Assembly (NCBI GenBank): GCA_017442765.1
Contig: JAFRZC010000158.1
Location: forward strand, 1 to 16,613
Source of the DNA: Prevotella sp.
Lineage (GTDB): Bacteria > Bacteroidota > Bacteroidia > Bacteroidales > Bacteroidaceae
Reading direction: 5' to 3'
DNA length: 16,613 bases
Every line of letters starts with the position of its first letter. The first letter of the stretch is position 1. Positions 7,004 through 13,289 of the stretch are shown piece after piece. The translations under genes were made by a program, and so were the position numbers. Below the pieces are notes generated by a model. That model was given only the letters and a program-made list of their open reading frames with translations. It did no database searches and had not been told where the DNA came from.

Positions 7004-8191
7004 TTAGTAATTGAAAGTTCCAAATTCTGATTTGATGGTAAGGCTTTTCTTTCCCTCCTCTATGTGGCCGATGACTTGTGCGTCGATGTTGAACGAGCGG
7101 CTGATGGCGATTATCTGTTCGGCTATTTCAGGACGGACATAGATTTCCATGCGGTGCCCCATGTTGAACACCTGATACATCTCGCGCCAGTCGGTGCCGG
7201 AGCAGTCGTGGATGATTTGGAAAAGTGGCGGCAGGGGGAAGAGGTTGTCCTTGACGACGTGGCAGTCATTACCTACGAAATGCAGCACCTTTGTCTGTGC
7301 ACCGCCTGTGCAGTGTACCATTCCGTGAATCTCGGGGCGTAGTTGGTCGAGAATCTGCTTGATGACGGGCGCATAGGTGCGGGTAGGGGAGAGCACGAGC
7401 AGTCCCATGTTAGGCAGTTCAGTAGGCTGCTGCTCAGCCACAGCGCACGGAACGCTATCCGTCAGCTTGTACTTTCCGCTATAGACAAGTTCTTCTGGGA
7501 CGGCTTGGTCGTAGCTTTCGGGATATTTCTCCGCAAGATATTTGGCGAAGACATCGTGGCGGGCCGAGGTGAGGCCGTTGCTGCCCATGCCGCCGTTATA
7601 GCTGCGTTCGTATCTGGCTTGTCCTGTCGAGGACAGACCGATGATGACATCGCCTGGACGGATATTGGCGTTGTCGATGACATCGCTACGACGCATACGG
7701 CAGGTGACGGTGCTATCGACGATGATGGTATGCACGAGGTCGCCCACGTCGGCAGTCTCGCCGCCTGTCGGCCAGATGCCGATGCCCATGTCGCGTAGTT
7801 CGGCCAGCAACTCGTCGGTGCCGTTGATGATGGCAGAGATGACTTCACCCGGGATGAGGTTCTTGTTTCGTCCGATGGTAGAGGAGACAAGAATGTTGTC
7901 GGTGGCTCCCACGCAGAGCAGGTCGTCTGTATTCATCACAATGGCATCTTGCGCAATGCCTTTCCAGACGGAAAGGTCACCGGTCTCACGCCAGTACATA
8001 TAGGCGAGGCTTGACTTGGTTCCAGCCCCGTCAGCGTGCATGATGTTGCAATACTCAGGGTCGCCGCCGAGAATGTCGGGGATAATTTTACAGAAGGCCT
8101 GCGGATAAAGGCCTTTGTCAATGTTTTTTATGGCGGCATGTACGTCTTCCTTAGCGGCCGACACGCCACGCCTCATATATCTGTCGTTCAT
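7004..8191 (-). CDS. purM: Phosphoribosylformylglycinamidine cyclo-ligase (AIR synthase), Bacteroidetes long form
   Basis: AIR synthase closes the imidazole ring in purine synthesis, converting FGAM to AIR with ATP in the cytosol. The 395-residue protein is longer than the roughly 345-residue E. coli enzyme and fits the Bacteroidetes-type member of the PurM/AIRS superfamily. Recognisable blocks are YMRRGVSAAKEDVHAAI near the N terminus, HADGAGTKSSLAY (52-64), MNTDDLLCVGATDNI (86-100) and PTGGETADVGD (141-151), which form the ATP- and substrate-binding half, then RPGDVIIGLSSTG (178-190) opening the second half. It follows aroE by 18 bp and is separated from prfA only by the Mrr-like gene. Some AIRS-fold relatives have other substrates, so identity rests on the conserved blocks. 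Confidence 0.88.
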   Translation of the reverse strand: MNDRYMRRGVSAAKEDVHAAIKNIDKGLYPQAFCKIIPDILGGDPEYCNIMHADGAGTKSSLAYMYWRETGDLSVWKGIAQDAIVMNTDDLLCVGATDNILVSSTIGRNKNLIPGEVISAIINGTDELLAELRDMGIGIWPTGGETADVGDLVHTIIVDSTVTCRMRRSDVIDNANIRPGDVIIGLSSTGQARYERSYNGGMGSNGLTSARHDVFAKYLAEKYPESYDQAVPEELVYSGKYKLTDSVPCAVAEQQPTELPNMGLLVLSPTRTYAPVIKQILDQLRPEIHGMVHCTGGAQTKVLHFVGNDCHVVKDNLFPLPPLFQIIHDCSGTDWREMYQVFNMGHRMEIYVRPEIAEQIIAISRSFNIDAQVIGHIEEGKKSLTIKSEFGTFNY

Positions 8192-8209
8192 TTTCTATCG
8201 TTTAACTTT

Positions 8210-8956
8210 TCAGTCTTCCTCGTGCCACATGTCCCACGAGGCGAAGGCTTGCAGGAGCAGCATCTCGAGCCCGTTTTTTACGATGGCTCCGTGTTCCTGT
8301 CCACGCTTCATGAAGGTAGTCTGGTCGGGATTGTAGATGAGGTCGTAGAGCAGGGTGTGGTTGTCCATAGCCTCATAGGGCAGGTCTGGGGCCTCATCTA
8401 CATTGGGGTACATGCCGAGCGGGGTACAGTTCACTATGACGTTGAAAGTTTTTATTAGTTCTGAGGTGACATCGTCGTAGCCGATAATGCCCTCACGAGG
8501 AGTGCGACTGACGAGAAGTGTTTCCAAACCGAGTTTTTTCAGACTATAGTCGATGGCTTTCGACGCGCCTCCTGTACCAAGAATAAGTGCACCACGATGA
8601 TGGTTCTCAAGCATGGGGGAAATGCTTTGGGAGAATCCCACCGTGTCGCTGTTATAGCCTTTCAGAATGAGTTTTCTTCCTTTCCTGCTGATGCGTATGA
8701 CGTTCACGGCTCCGATGGCTTTGGCCTCAGACGAAAGCTCGTTAAGGTAGCTGATGACTTTTTCTTTATAGGGTATTGTCACGTTCAGGCCTTTCAAGTC
8801 GGGGTTTGAAGCAAGTACTTCTGGAAGCTCTCTGATGTCAGGAATCTCGAAATTCTGGTAACATGCATTAATCCCCTCATTGGAAAACTTCTCATTGAAG
8901 AAGCCGATGGAGAACGAGTGTCCCAGAGGATAGCCTATCAATCCGTATTTATCCAT
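8210..8956 (-). CDS. aroE: Shikimate dehydrogenase
   Basis: AroE reduces 3-dehydroshikimate to shikimate with NADPH, on the route to aromatic amino acids, folate and menaquinone. The 248-residue protein is at the short end for the family (about 270). The substrate site is visible as GYPLGHSFS (S14, S16), NVTIPYKEKV with the catalytic lysine K64, N85 in GAVNVI, and the catalytic aspartate D104 in GYNSDTVGF. The nucleotide-binding loop GTGGASKA is at 127-134 and the conserved VNCTPLGMYP at 175-184. The C-terminal KNGLEMLLLQA (227-237) is also typical. It sits 28 bp after ubiE and 18 bp before purM. A 7-bp inverted repeat (CCTCGTG/CACGAGG, 8218-8241) overlaps its last codons. Confidence 0.95.
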   Translation of the reverse strand: MDKYGLIGYPLGHSFSIGFFNEKFSNEGINACYQNFEIPDIRELPEVLASNPDLKGLNVTIPYKEKVISYLNELSSEAKAIGAVNVIRISRKGRKLILKGYNSDTVGFSQSISPMLENHHRGALILGTGGASKAIDYSLKKLGLETLLVSRTPREGIIGYDDVTSELIKTFNVIVNCTPLGMYPNVDEAPDLPYEAMDNHTLLYDLIYNPDQTTFMKRGQEHGAIVKNGLEMLLLQAFASWDMWHEED

Positions 8957-8984
8957 ATATCACGCCTTAAATGAATAATTTATC

Positions 8985-9722
8985 TTATTTGGTTGCGAAG
9001 TACATCGTGCAAATGCCTGCTGTGAGCCGATGGAAATCAGTTTCCCTAAATCCCACCCGTTGCAGAATTCTCATCATGTCTTCCCCTTGTGGAAAGGCTT
9101 CGATGGTCTTCGTGAGATAACGATAAGCCTTTTTGTCTTTTGACACCATGCGTCCGTATATAGGGAGAACGGTATGGGCGTAGATCCAGAATAGTTGTCG
9201 CATGGGAAAACAGACCGGTCGGGTGAGTTCCGCCACGCAGAGGTGTCCGCCAGTCTTCAGTACGCGATGCATCTCGCACAGGCCTTGCTCAAGGTGTTCA
9301 AAATTGCGAATGCCGAACGCTGCCGTGACGGCATCAAACTTTTCATCATCCATGGACAGGTTCATACAGTCTTCGCGCTTGAAGTCTATGACGTCAGATA
9401 GACCGAGTTGTCCAGCTTTCTTCCTGCCGATACTCATCATCTCCTCAGAGATGTCAACGCCAACAATCTTTTCTGCTTTTAGTTTTTGGGCGCAGAGAAT
9501 GGCAAAATCACCCGTTCCCGTTGCAACATCCAGAATCTGCTTAGGCTGGTGTTTGGCCAGCAGTGCGATGGCGCGTTTGCGCCACCGACGGTCGATGTTC
9601 CATGACAGTCGTCGGTTGAGTTTGTCGTAAGCGGGCGCAATATGGTCGAACATCTGTTCAACCTGCTCCGTTTTTCCGCTCTCATTGGTGTAAGGTTTTA
9701 TGCCTTCCTGCTCGTAGTTCAT
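8985..9722 (-). CDS. ubiE: Demethylmenaquinone methyltransferase (UbiE/MenG)
   Basis: This 245-residue enzyme methylates demethylmenaquinone with SAM, the last step of menaquinone synthesis. Bacteroidales use menaquinone, so the MenG activity is the relevant one. The N-terminal VEQMFDHIAPAYDKLN (21-36), the SAM-binding loop LDVATGTGDF (64-73), the ribose-binding D90 in VGVDISEEM, AAFGIRNF (134-141) and the C-terminal SIAAFP-like block TIEAFPQGEDM (206-216) are all family hallmarks. It is the first gene of the run ubiE-aroE-purM-Mrr-prfA. A -7-like box ends only 8 bp before the ATG, so its leader is probably very short. Confidence 0.95.
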   Translation of the reverse strand: MNYEQEGIKPYTNESGKTEQVEQMFDHIAPAYDKLNRRLSWNIDRRWRKRAIALLAKHQPKQILDVATGTGDFAILCAQKLKAEKIVGVDISEEMMSIGRKKAGQLGLSDVIDFKREDCMNLSMDDEKFDAVTAAFGIRNFEHLEQGLCEMHRVLKTGGHLCVAELTRPVCFPMRQLFWIYAHTVLPIYGRMVSKDKKAYRYLTKTIEAFPQGEDMMRILQRVGFRETDFHRLTAGICTMYFATK

Positions 9723-9730
9723 TGTCGGCG

Positions 9731-9738
9731 CAAAGTTA
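9731..9738 (-). promoter_or_regulatory. -7 element of the ubiE promoter
   Basis: The minus strand reads TAACTTTG, a match to TAnnTTTG, 8 bp before the ubiE start codon. At the expected -33 position (9758-9761) the minus strand has TTCT, a poor match to TTTG. The predicted transcript would begin within a few nucleotides of the ATG. Confidence 0.6.
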
Positions 9739-9756
9739 CGAAAAATTCGGTTAAGT

Positions 9757-9788
9757 GAGAAGAAAAGGAATGATTTTCTTTTCCTCTC
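9757..9788. repeat. Imperfect inverted repeat between hisC and ubiE
   Basis: A purine-rich arm (GAGAAGAAAAGGAA) faces TTCTTTTCCTCTC with one mismatch and one bulge, giving a stem of about 12 pairs. It lies 28 bp after the hisC stop and overlaps the ubiE -33 region. There is no immediate T-run on the minus strand, so it is only a weak terminator candidate for the his transcript. Confidence 0.5.
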
Positions 9789-9815
9789 ATAAGAATTTTG
9801 TCCAAATTTTCGATG

Positions 9816-10856
9816 CTAACGGTTGAACTGGCGGAGAGCACTGAGCAGTGCAGCGTTTTCACTCTTGGTTCCGATGGTGATGCGCAGACAACCTTCACAA
9901 AGCCTTACGTTGGCGCGGTTTCTGACGATGATGCCCTGATTGACGAGGTAGTCGTAAACGGCCTGTGCGTCGTTGACGCGGGCGAGGAAGAAGTTGGCAT
10001 CGGTGGGGAAGACCTCCAGACAGAACGGCAGTTCCCGGAATGCGGTCATGAGGCGGCCACGTTCAAGGAGCACGAGCCGCACCCACTCATCAACCTCGAA
10101 GCGGCGGTTGAGGATGTCAATGGCTTCTCGTTGGGCGGGGAGGTTGATGTTATAAGGGTATTTCACCTTGTTGAAGATGGCGATGATGTCAGCCGACGCA
10201 AAGGCCATGCCGACGCGTAGGGCTGCGCTGGCCCATGCCTTGCTGAGCGTCTGAAGCACGATGAGGTGAGGATATTGGCTTATGGCTTGGCGGAAAGAGG
10301 GATGCGCGGAGAAGTCGGCGTAGGCTTCGTCGATGACTACGATGCCGGGATACTCGCGTAAGATCTGTTCTATCTGGTTGGTGTCGAGATTATTGCCCGT
10401 GGGGTTATTGGGACTGCAGAGCCACACAACCTTGGTGTGTGAGTCGCAGGTTTGGAGCATATGGTCGGCCGACAGCTGGTATTGTGGGTCGAGGTCAACA
10501 CTGCGGTATTCCACGTTGTTGATGTCGGCGCAGACCCGATACATCCCGTATGTCGGCGCGATGGCAACGACATTGTCTTTTCCTGGTTCGCAGAAGCAGC
10601 GATAGACGAGGTCGATGGCTTCGTCGCTGCCGTTGCCGAGGAAGATGCTTTTAGCAGGAATGCCTTTCAGCCGTGCGATGAGCTGCTTGAGCTCGGCCTG
10701 CAACGGGTCGGGATAGCGGTTGTATGGAGGGTTGTAGGGGCTCTCGTTAGCATCGAGGAAGGCCACGGCATGGGTGCCCTTGAATTCGTTGCGTGCGCAG
10801 CTATAGGGAGACAGGTTCCAGATGTTGGGGCGGGTAAGTTCTTGAAGCGATTTCAT
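9816..10856 (-). CDS. hisC: Histidinol-phosphate aminotransferase
   Basis: HisC is a PLP enzyme that converts imidazole-acetol phosphate to histidinol phosphate using glutamate. The 346-residue length is normal. Key blocks are [18 protein letters not shown] (34-51), [10 protein letters not shown] (74-83), APTYGMY (100-106), CSPNNPTGN (147-155), the PLP-contacting aspartate D176 in VIDEAYADF, and the Schiff-base lysine K206 in TLSKAWA. The C-terminal RITIGT (325-330) carries the substrate-binding arginine. Its ATG is the last unit of a 7-bp tandem repeat (10854-10884), a feature shared with hisD. It is followed not by hisB, the usual partner in Bacteroides, but by ubiE 93 bp away. Confidence 0.95.
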   Translation of the reverse strand: MKSLQELTRPNIWNLSPYSCARNEFKGTHAVAFLDANESPYNPPYNRYPDPLQAELKQLIARLKGIPAKSIFLGNGSDEAIDLVYRCFCEPGKDNVVAIAPTYGMYRVCADINNVEYRSVDLDPQYQLSADHMLQTCDSHTKVVWLCSPNNPTGNNLDTNQIEQILREYPGIVVIDEAYADFSAHPSFRQAISQYPHLIVLQTLSKAWASAALRVGMAFASADIIAIFNKVKYPYNINLPAQREAIDILNRRFEVDEWVRLVLLERGRLMTAFRELPFCLEVFPTDANFFLARVNDAQAVYDYLVNQGIIVRNRANVRLCEGCLRITIGTKSENAALLSALRQFNR

Positions 10857-10884
10857 AGTTCATAATTCATAGTTCATAATTCAT
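10854..10884. repeat. Heptamer tandem repeat at the hisC start
   Basis: On the minus strand four units alternating ATGAATT and ATGAACT (10857-10884) lead directly into the ATG of hisC (10854-10856). Every unit supplies an ATG. The frame opened 14 nt upstream reads five codons and stops at a TGA overlapping the hisC start (ATGA). Confidence 0.9.
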
Positions 10885-10906
10885 AATGAGCCACGGATGG
10901 ATACAG
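10881..10906. repeat. Dispersed repeat, copy upstream of hisC
   Basis: A 26-nt word ending GAGCCACGGATGGATACAG recurs with one mismatch upstream of hisD (12279-12304). Both copies sit in the same orientation directly behind the heptamer repeat. Confidence 0.9.
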
Positions 10907-10979
10907 GAAGACTACGGGGGAACGAGCTTTGCTCGGGATGGAGAGACGGACAAGCACGGACTAAAAAATGTAAATCGTC

Positions 10980-11003
10980 TTAATTTCTTAATTTCTTAAC
11001 TTC
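10980..11003. repeat. Octamer tandem repeat at the hisD stop
   Basis: TTAATTTC occurs twice in tandem (10980-10987, 10988-10995), followed by TTAACTTC (10996-11003). The hisD stop codon is part of the first unit, so a change of unit number would alter the C-terminal residues. Confidence 0.8.
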
Positions 11004-12275
11004 TTTAACTCTTACGGTCATGGCGTTTTTGTGGGCATGGAGTTGCTCATTCTCAGCCATCAGTTCAACGGCTGAGCCGATGACACCGATGCCCTCGGAT
11101 GTGAGATGCTGGAACGTGACCTTTTTCATAAAGCTGTCGAGGCAGATGCCACTGTAAGCGCGGGCGTTGCCGTTGGTCGGCAGGGTGTGGTTGGTGCCGC
11201 TGGCATAGTCGCCTGCACTCTCACAGGCATAGTCGCCAAGGAACACGCTGCCCGCATTTACTACTCTGTCGGCAAGTTCGGCATAGTCTTTCGTCGCGAT
11301 AATCAGATGTTCTGGAGAGTAAATGTTGCTGATATCCATTGCCTCTTGGGTGTTTCTGACGAGGATGGCCTTGCTGTTGTTGAGTGCCTGCGTGGCGATT
11401 TCCCATCTTGGGAGGAGTCGCAGCTGGCGTTCTATTTCTTCTAAGACCTCTGTCAGTTTTTGTTCGGAGTCAGTAATCAACACCACTTGTGAGTCTTTTC
11501 CGTGCTCAGCCTGTGAGAGCAGGTCAGCAGCCACGAATTGCGTGTTGCTGGTATCATCAGCAATGACGCAGACTTCAGACGGACCGGCAGGCATGTCGAT
11601 GGCTGTTCCGTCGAGACTAACCAGCTGCTTCGCAGCAGTAACATATTGATTACCAGGACCGAATATTTTATATACTTTAGGAACGGTTTCAGTCCCGTAT
11701 GCCATTGCGGCGATGGCTTGCACGCCTCCGGCTTTATAGATCTTTCTCACGCCTGCGACTTGTGCGGCAACGAGCACGGCTGGGTTTATCTTCCCCTCTT
11801 TGTCAGGAGGCGTGCAAAGGACGATTTCCTTGCATCCGGCTATCTTTGCGGGAGTGGCGAGCATGAGCACGGTGGAGAAAAGCGGGGCTGTTCCACCGGG
11901 GATATACAAGCCGACGCGCTCGATGGGAACAGCCTTTTGCCAGCATTCAATACCCTGCCGGACGTGGATGCGAGGGCATTCGCTTTGCTGTGCCTTGTGA
12001 AACGTGTAGATGTTCTCGTGCGCCAGTTCTATCGCGGCCTTGAGATTCTCCGCAACATGCTTGTCGGCCTCTTCCATCTCGTCTGCCGTGACAGCCAAGT
12101 CCTCAAGGTCGGCATGGTCAAATTTTCTCTCGTAGGCGATGACGGCCTTGTCGCCGTTGGTTTTCACGTCGGCAAGAATGGTGCTGACGGTTTGGTGCAG
12201 CTCCTGCGCGTTGAGTTTCGGCCTTTCTGTAAGCCGCTCGTAGTCTTCAGGTCTCGGATATTTTATATAGTTCAT
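10980..12275 (-). CDS. hisD: Histidinol dehydrogenase
   Basis: HisD performs the last two steps of histidine synthesis, oxidising histidinol to histidine with two NAD+ and zinc. The 431-residue length is typical. The expected zinc ligands align as Q255 and H258 (in SQAEHGKDSQ), D356 (in ESAGDYASGTNH) and H415 (in HAHKNAM); the catalytic pair is E322-H323 in SPEHLII. Other blocks are YIPGGTAPLFSTV (124-136) and FGPGNQYVTAAK (205-216). Its start codon lies in the same type of heptamer repeat as hisC, and its stop codon lies in an 8-bp tandem repeat (10980-11003) that encodes the tail VKKLRN. It lies between hisG and hisC with gaps of 85 and 123 bp, loose for an operon. Confidence 0.96.
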   Translation of the reverse strand: MNYIKYPRPEDYERLTERPKLNAQELHQTVSTILADVKTNGDKAVIAYERKFDHADLEDLAVTADEMEEADKHVAENLKAAIELAHENIYTFHKAQQSECPRIHVRQGIECWQKAVPIERVGLYIPGGTAPLFSTVLMLATPAKIAGCKEIVLCTPPDKEGKINPAVLVAAQVAGVRKIYKAGGVQAIAAMAYGTETVPKVYKIFGPGNQYVTAAKQLVSLDGTAIDMPAGPSEVCVIADDTSNTQFVAADLLSQAEHGKDSQVVLITDSEQKLTEVLEEIERQLRLLPRWEIATQALNNSKAILVRNTQEAMDISNIYSPEHLIIATKDYAELADRVVNAGSVFLGDYACESAGDYASGTNHTLPTNGNARAYSGICLDSFMKKVTFQHLTSEGIGVIGSAVELMAENEQLHAHKNAMTVRVKEVKKLRN

Positions 12276-12304
12276 AGTTCATAATGAGCCACGGATGGAC
12301 ACAG
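12269..12304. repeat. Heptamer and dispersed repeat at the hisD start
   Basis: Two AGTTCAT units (12269-12282; ATGAACT on the minus strand), the first containing the hisD start codon, are followed by the second copy of the word containing GAGCCACGGATGGACACAG (12279-12304). The arrangement mirrors the hisC start region. Confidence 0.85.
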
Positions 12305-12360
12305 AAAAAGACTGACAAAAACGAAATAAAAATCGTCAAATTGTAAGTCGTCAGAACTCC

Positions 12361-13212
12361 TTACAGTATCATTTTCTCGATTGGTGTTACGAGGATTCCT
12401 TGTGCGCCCAATTCCTTGAGGCGGCCGATGATTTCCCAGAAGCGTTTTTCTTCGAGCACCGTGTGAACGGAGCACCAGTCGCTGTCGGCCAACGGAATGA
12501 CAGTAGGACTTTTCAGACCGGGCAACACGCCGACGATGTCGGCCAACCTCTCCTTCGGTACGTTCATTCTGACATACTTCTTGTCTTCAGCCTGACGGAC
12601 GGCCTCGAAGCGGAAGAGCATCTGGTTCAGCACGGCCTGTTTCTCCTCATTGAGAGTAGGGTTGGCAATGAGCAGTGCCTCGCTCTCCATGACAGCATGA
12701 ACCTCGCGAAGGTTGTTGTTCACGAGCGTTGAGCCCGAGCTGACAATATCGAAGATGGCATCGGCCAGACCGATCCCTGGGCTGATTTCCACGCTACCCG
12801 TTATCTCGTGGATGTCGGCCTTGATGCCTTGCTCCTGCATAAATCTGGAGAGGATGTTGGGGTAGGAGGTGGCGATTTTTTTTCCACAGAACCATTCCAT
12901 TCCCCGATAGTCAGCATCCTTTGGCACGGCCAGTGACAAACGGCATCGGCTGAATCCCAGTCGTGAGACAATAGTGGCGTCCCCGCCCTTTTCCCGATAT
13001 TCGTTTTCGCCCACCACGCCGACGTCGGCCACGCCCGAGGCCACGCTGGCAGGGATGTCGTCGTCGCGCAGGAAAAGCACCTCCACTGGGAAGTTGCTGC
13101 TCTTGACGAGCAGGATGCGTTTCGACGGCCCCGTCTTGATATCGGCCTCCTTCAGCAGGTTCATCGTATCCTCGTAGAGCCTGCCTTTCGATTGAATAGC
13201 AATTCTTAACAT
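12361..13212 (-). CDS. hisG: ATP phosphoribosyltransferase, long form
   Basis: HisG commits ATP and PRPP to histidine synthesis and is normally inhibited by histidine. The 283 residues give the long, HisZ-independent form: two catalytic lobes (about 1-210) and a C-terminal regulatory domain (about 211-283) that binds histidine. Motifs seen are IAIQSKGRLYED (4-15), SGVADVGVVGENEY (59-72) and the PRPP-binding loop ADAIFDIVSSGSTL (150-163). The tail ILVTPIEKMI (273-282) is typical of the regulatory domain. It heads the his cluster, diverging from mltF. A -7-like box (13218-13225) ends 5 bp before its ATG, so the message may be nearly leaderless, leaving no room for a his leader-peptide attenuator. 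Confidence 0.96.
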   Translation of the reverse strand: MLRIAIQSKGRLYEDTMNLLKEADIKTGPSKRILLVKSSNFPVEVLFLRDDDIPASVASGVADVGVVGENEYREKGGDATIVSRLGFSRCRLSLAVPKDADYRGMEWFCGKKIATSYPNILSRFMQEQGIKADIHEITGSVEISPGIGLADAIFDIVSSGSTLVNNNLREVHAVMESEALLIANPTLNEEKQAVLNQMLFRFEAVRQAEDKKYVRMNVPKERLADIVGVLPGLKSPTVIPLADSDWCSVHTVLEEKRFWEIIGRLKELGAQGILVTPIEKMIL

Positions 13213-13217
13213 GCCTG

Positions 13218-13225
13218 CAAAATTA
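13218..13225 (-). promoter_or_regulatory. -7 element of the hisG promoter
   Basis: The minus strand reads TAATTTTG, matching TAnnTTTG, and ends 5 bp before the hisG ATG. The expected -33 site (13245-13248) reads GTTC rather than TTTG, so only one box is convincing. Confidence 0.5.
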
Positions 13226-13237
13226 CAAAATAATTAC

Positions 13238-13263
13238 GAACTATGAACTATGAATTATGAACT
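13238..13263. repeat. Heptamer tandem repeat upstream of mltF
   Basis: On the plus strand GAACT, ATGAACT, ATGAATT and ATGAACT run in tandem, the same alternating heptamers seen on the minus strand before hisC and hisD. The last unit provides the ATG of the longest mltF reading frame, which is judged not to be the true start. Confidence 0.9.
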
Positions 13264-13269
13264 TTTTTG

Positions 13270-13277
13270 TACCTTTG
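13270..13277 (+). promoter_or_regulatory. -7 element of the mltF promoter
   Basis: The plus strand reads TACCTTTG, an exact TAnnTTTG match, ending 12 bp before the ATG at 13290. The expected -33 site (13247-13250) reads ACTA and does not match. The box lies downstream of the ATG at 13257, which argues against that earlier start. Confidence 0.6.
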
Positions 13278-13289
13278 CAGCGTTTTCCA

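Noticed and set aside
6940..7023. Longer N terminus for the Mrr-like protein starting at 7023
   Set aside because: It would overlap the purM stop by 20 bp and add 28 residues before MIPNFQE, where the Mrr_N domain normally starts.
10923..10935. Small hairpin CGAGC-TTT-GCTCG between hisD and hisC
   Set aside because: A 5-bp stem without a T-run is too weak to call as a terminator or attenuator.
11538..12284. 248-codon plus-strand frame over hisD
   Set aside because: It is antisense to hisD, which has all of its zinc and catalytic residues.
10854..13263. CRISPR-like array from the repeats around the his genes
   Set aside because: The units are 7-26 bp, irregularly spaced and separated by genes; there are no regular spacers and no cas genes.
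13257..13289. Earlier ATG for mltF at 13257
   Set aside because: This ATG is a unit of the heptamer repeat, lies upstream of the -7 box, and would place 11 residues before a standard lipoprotein signal peptide.
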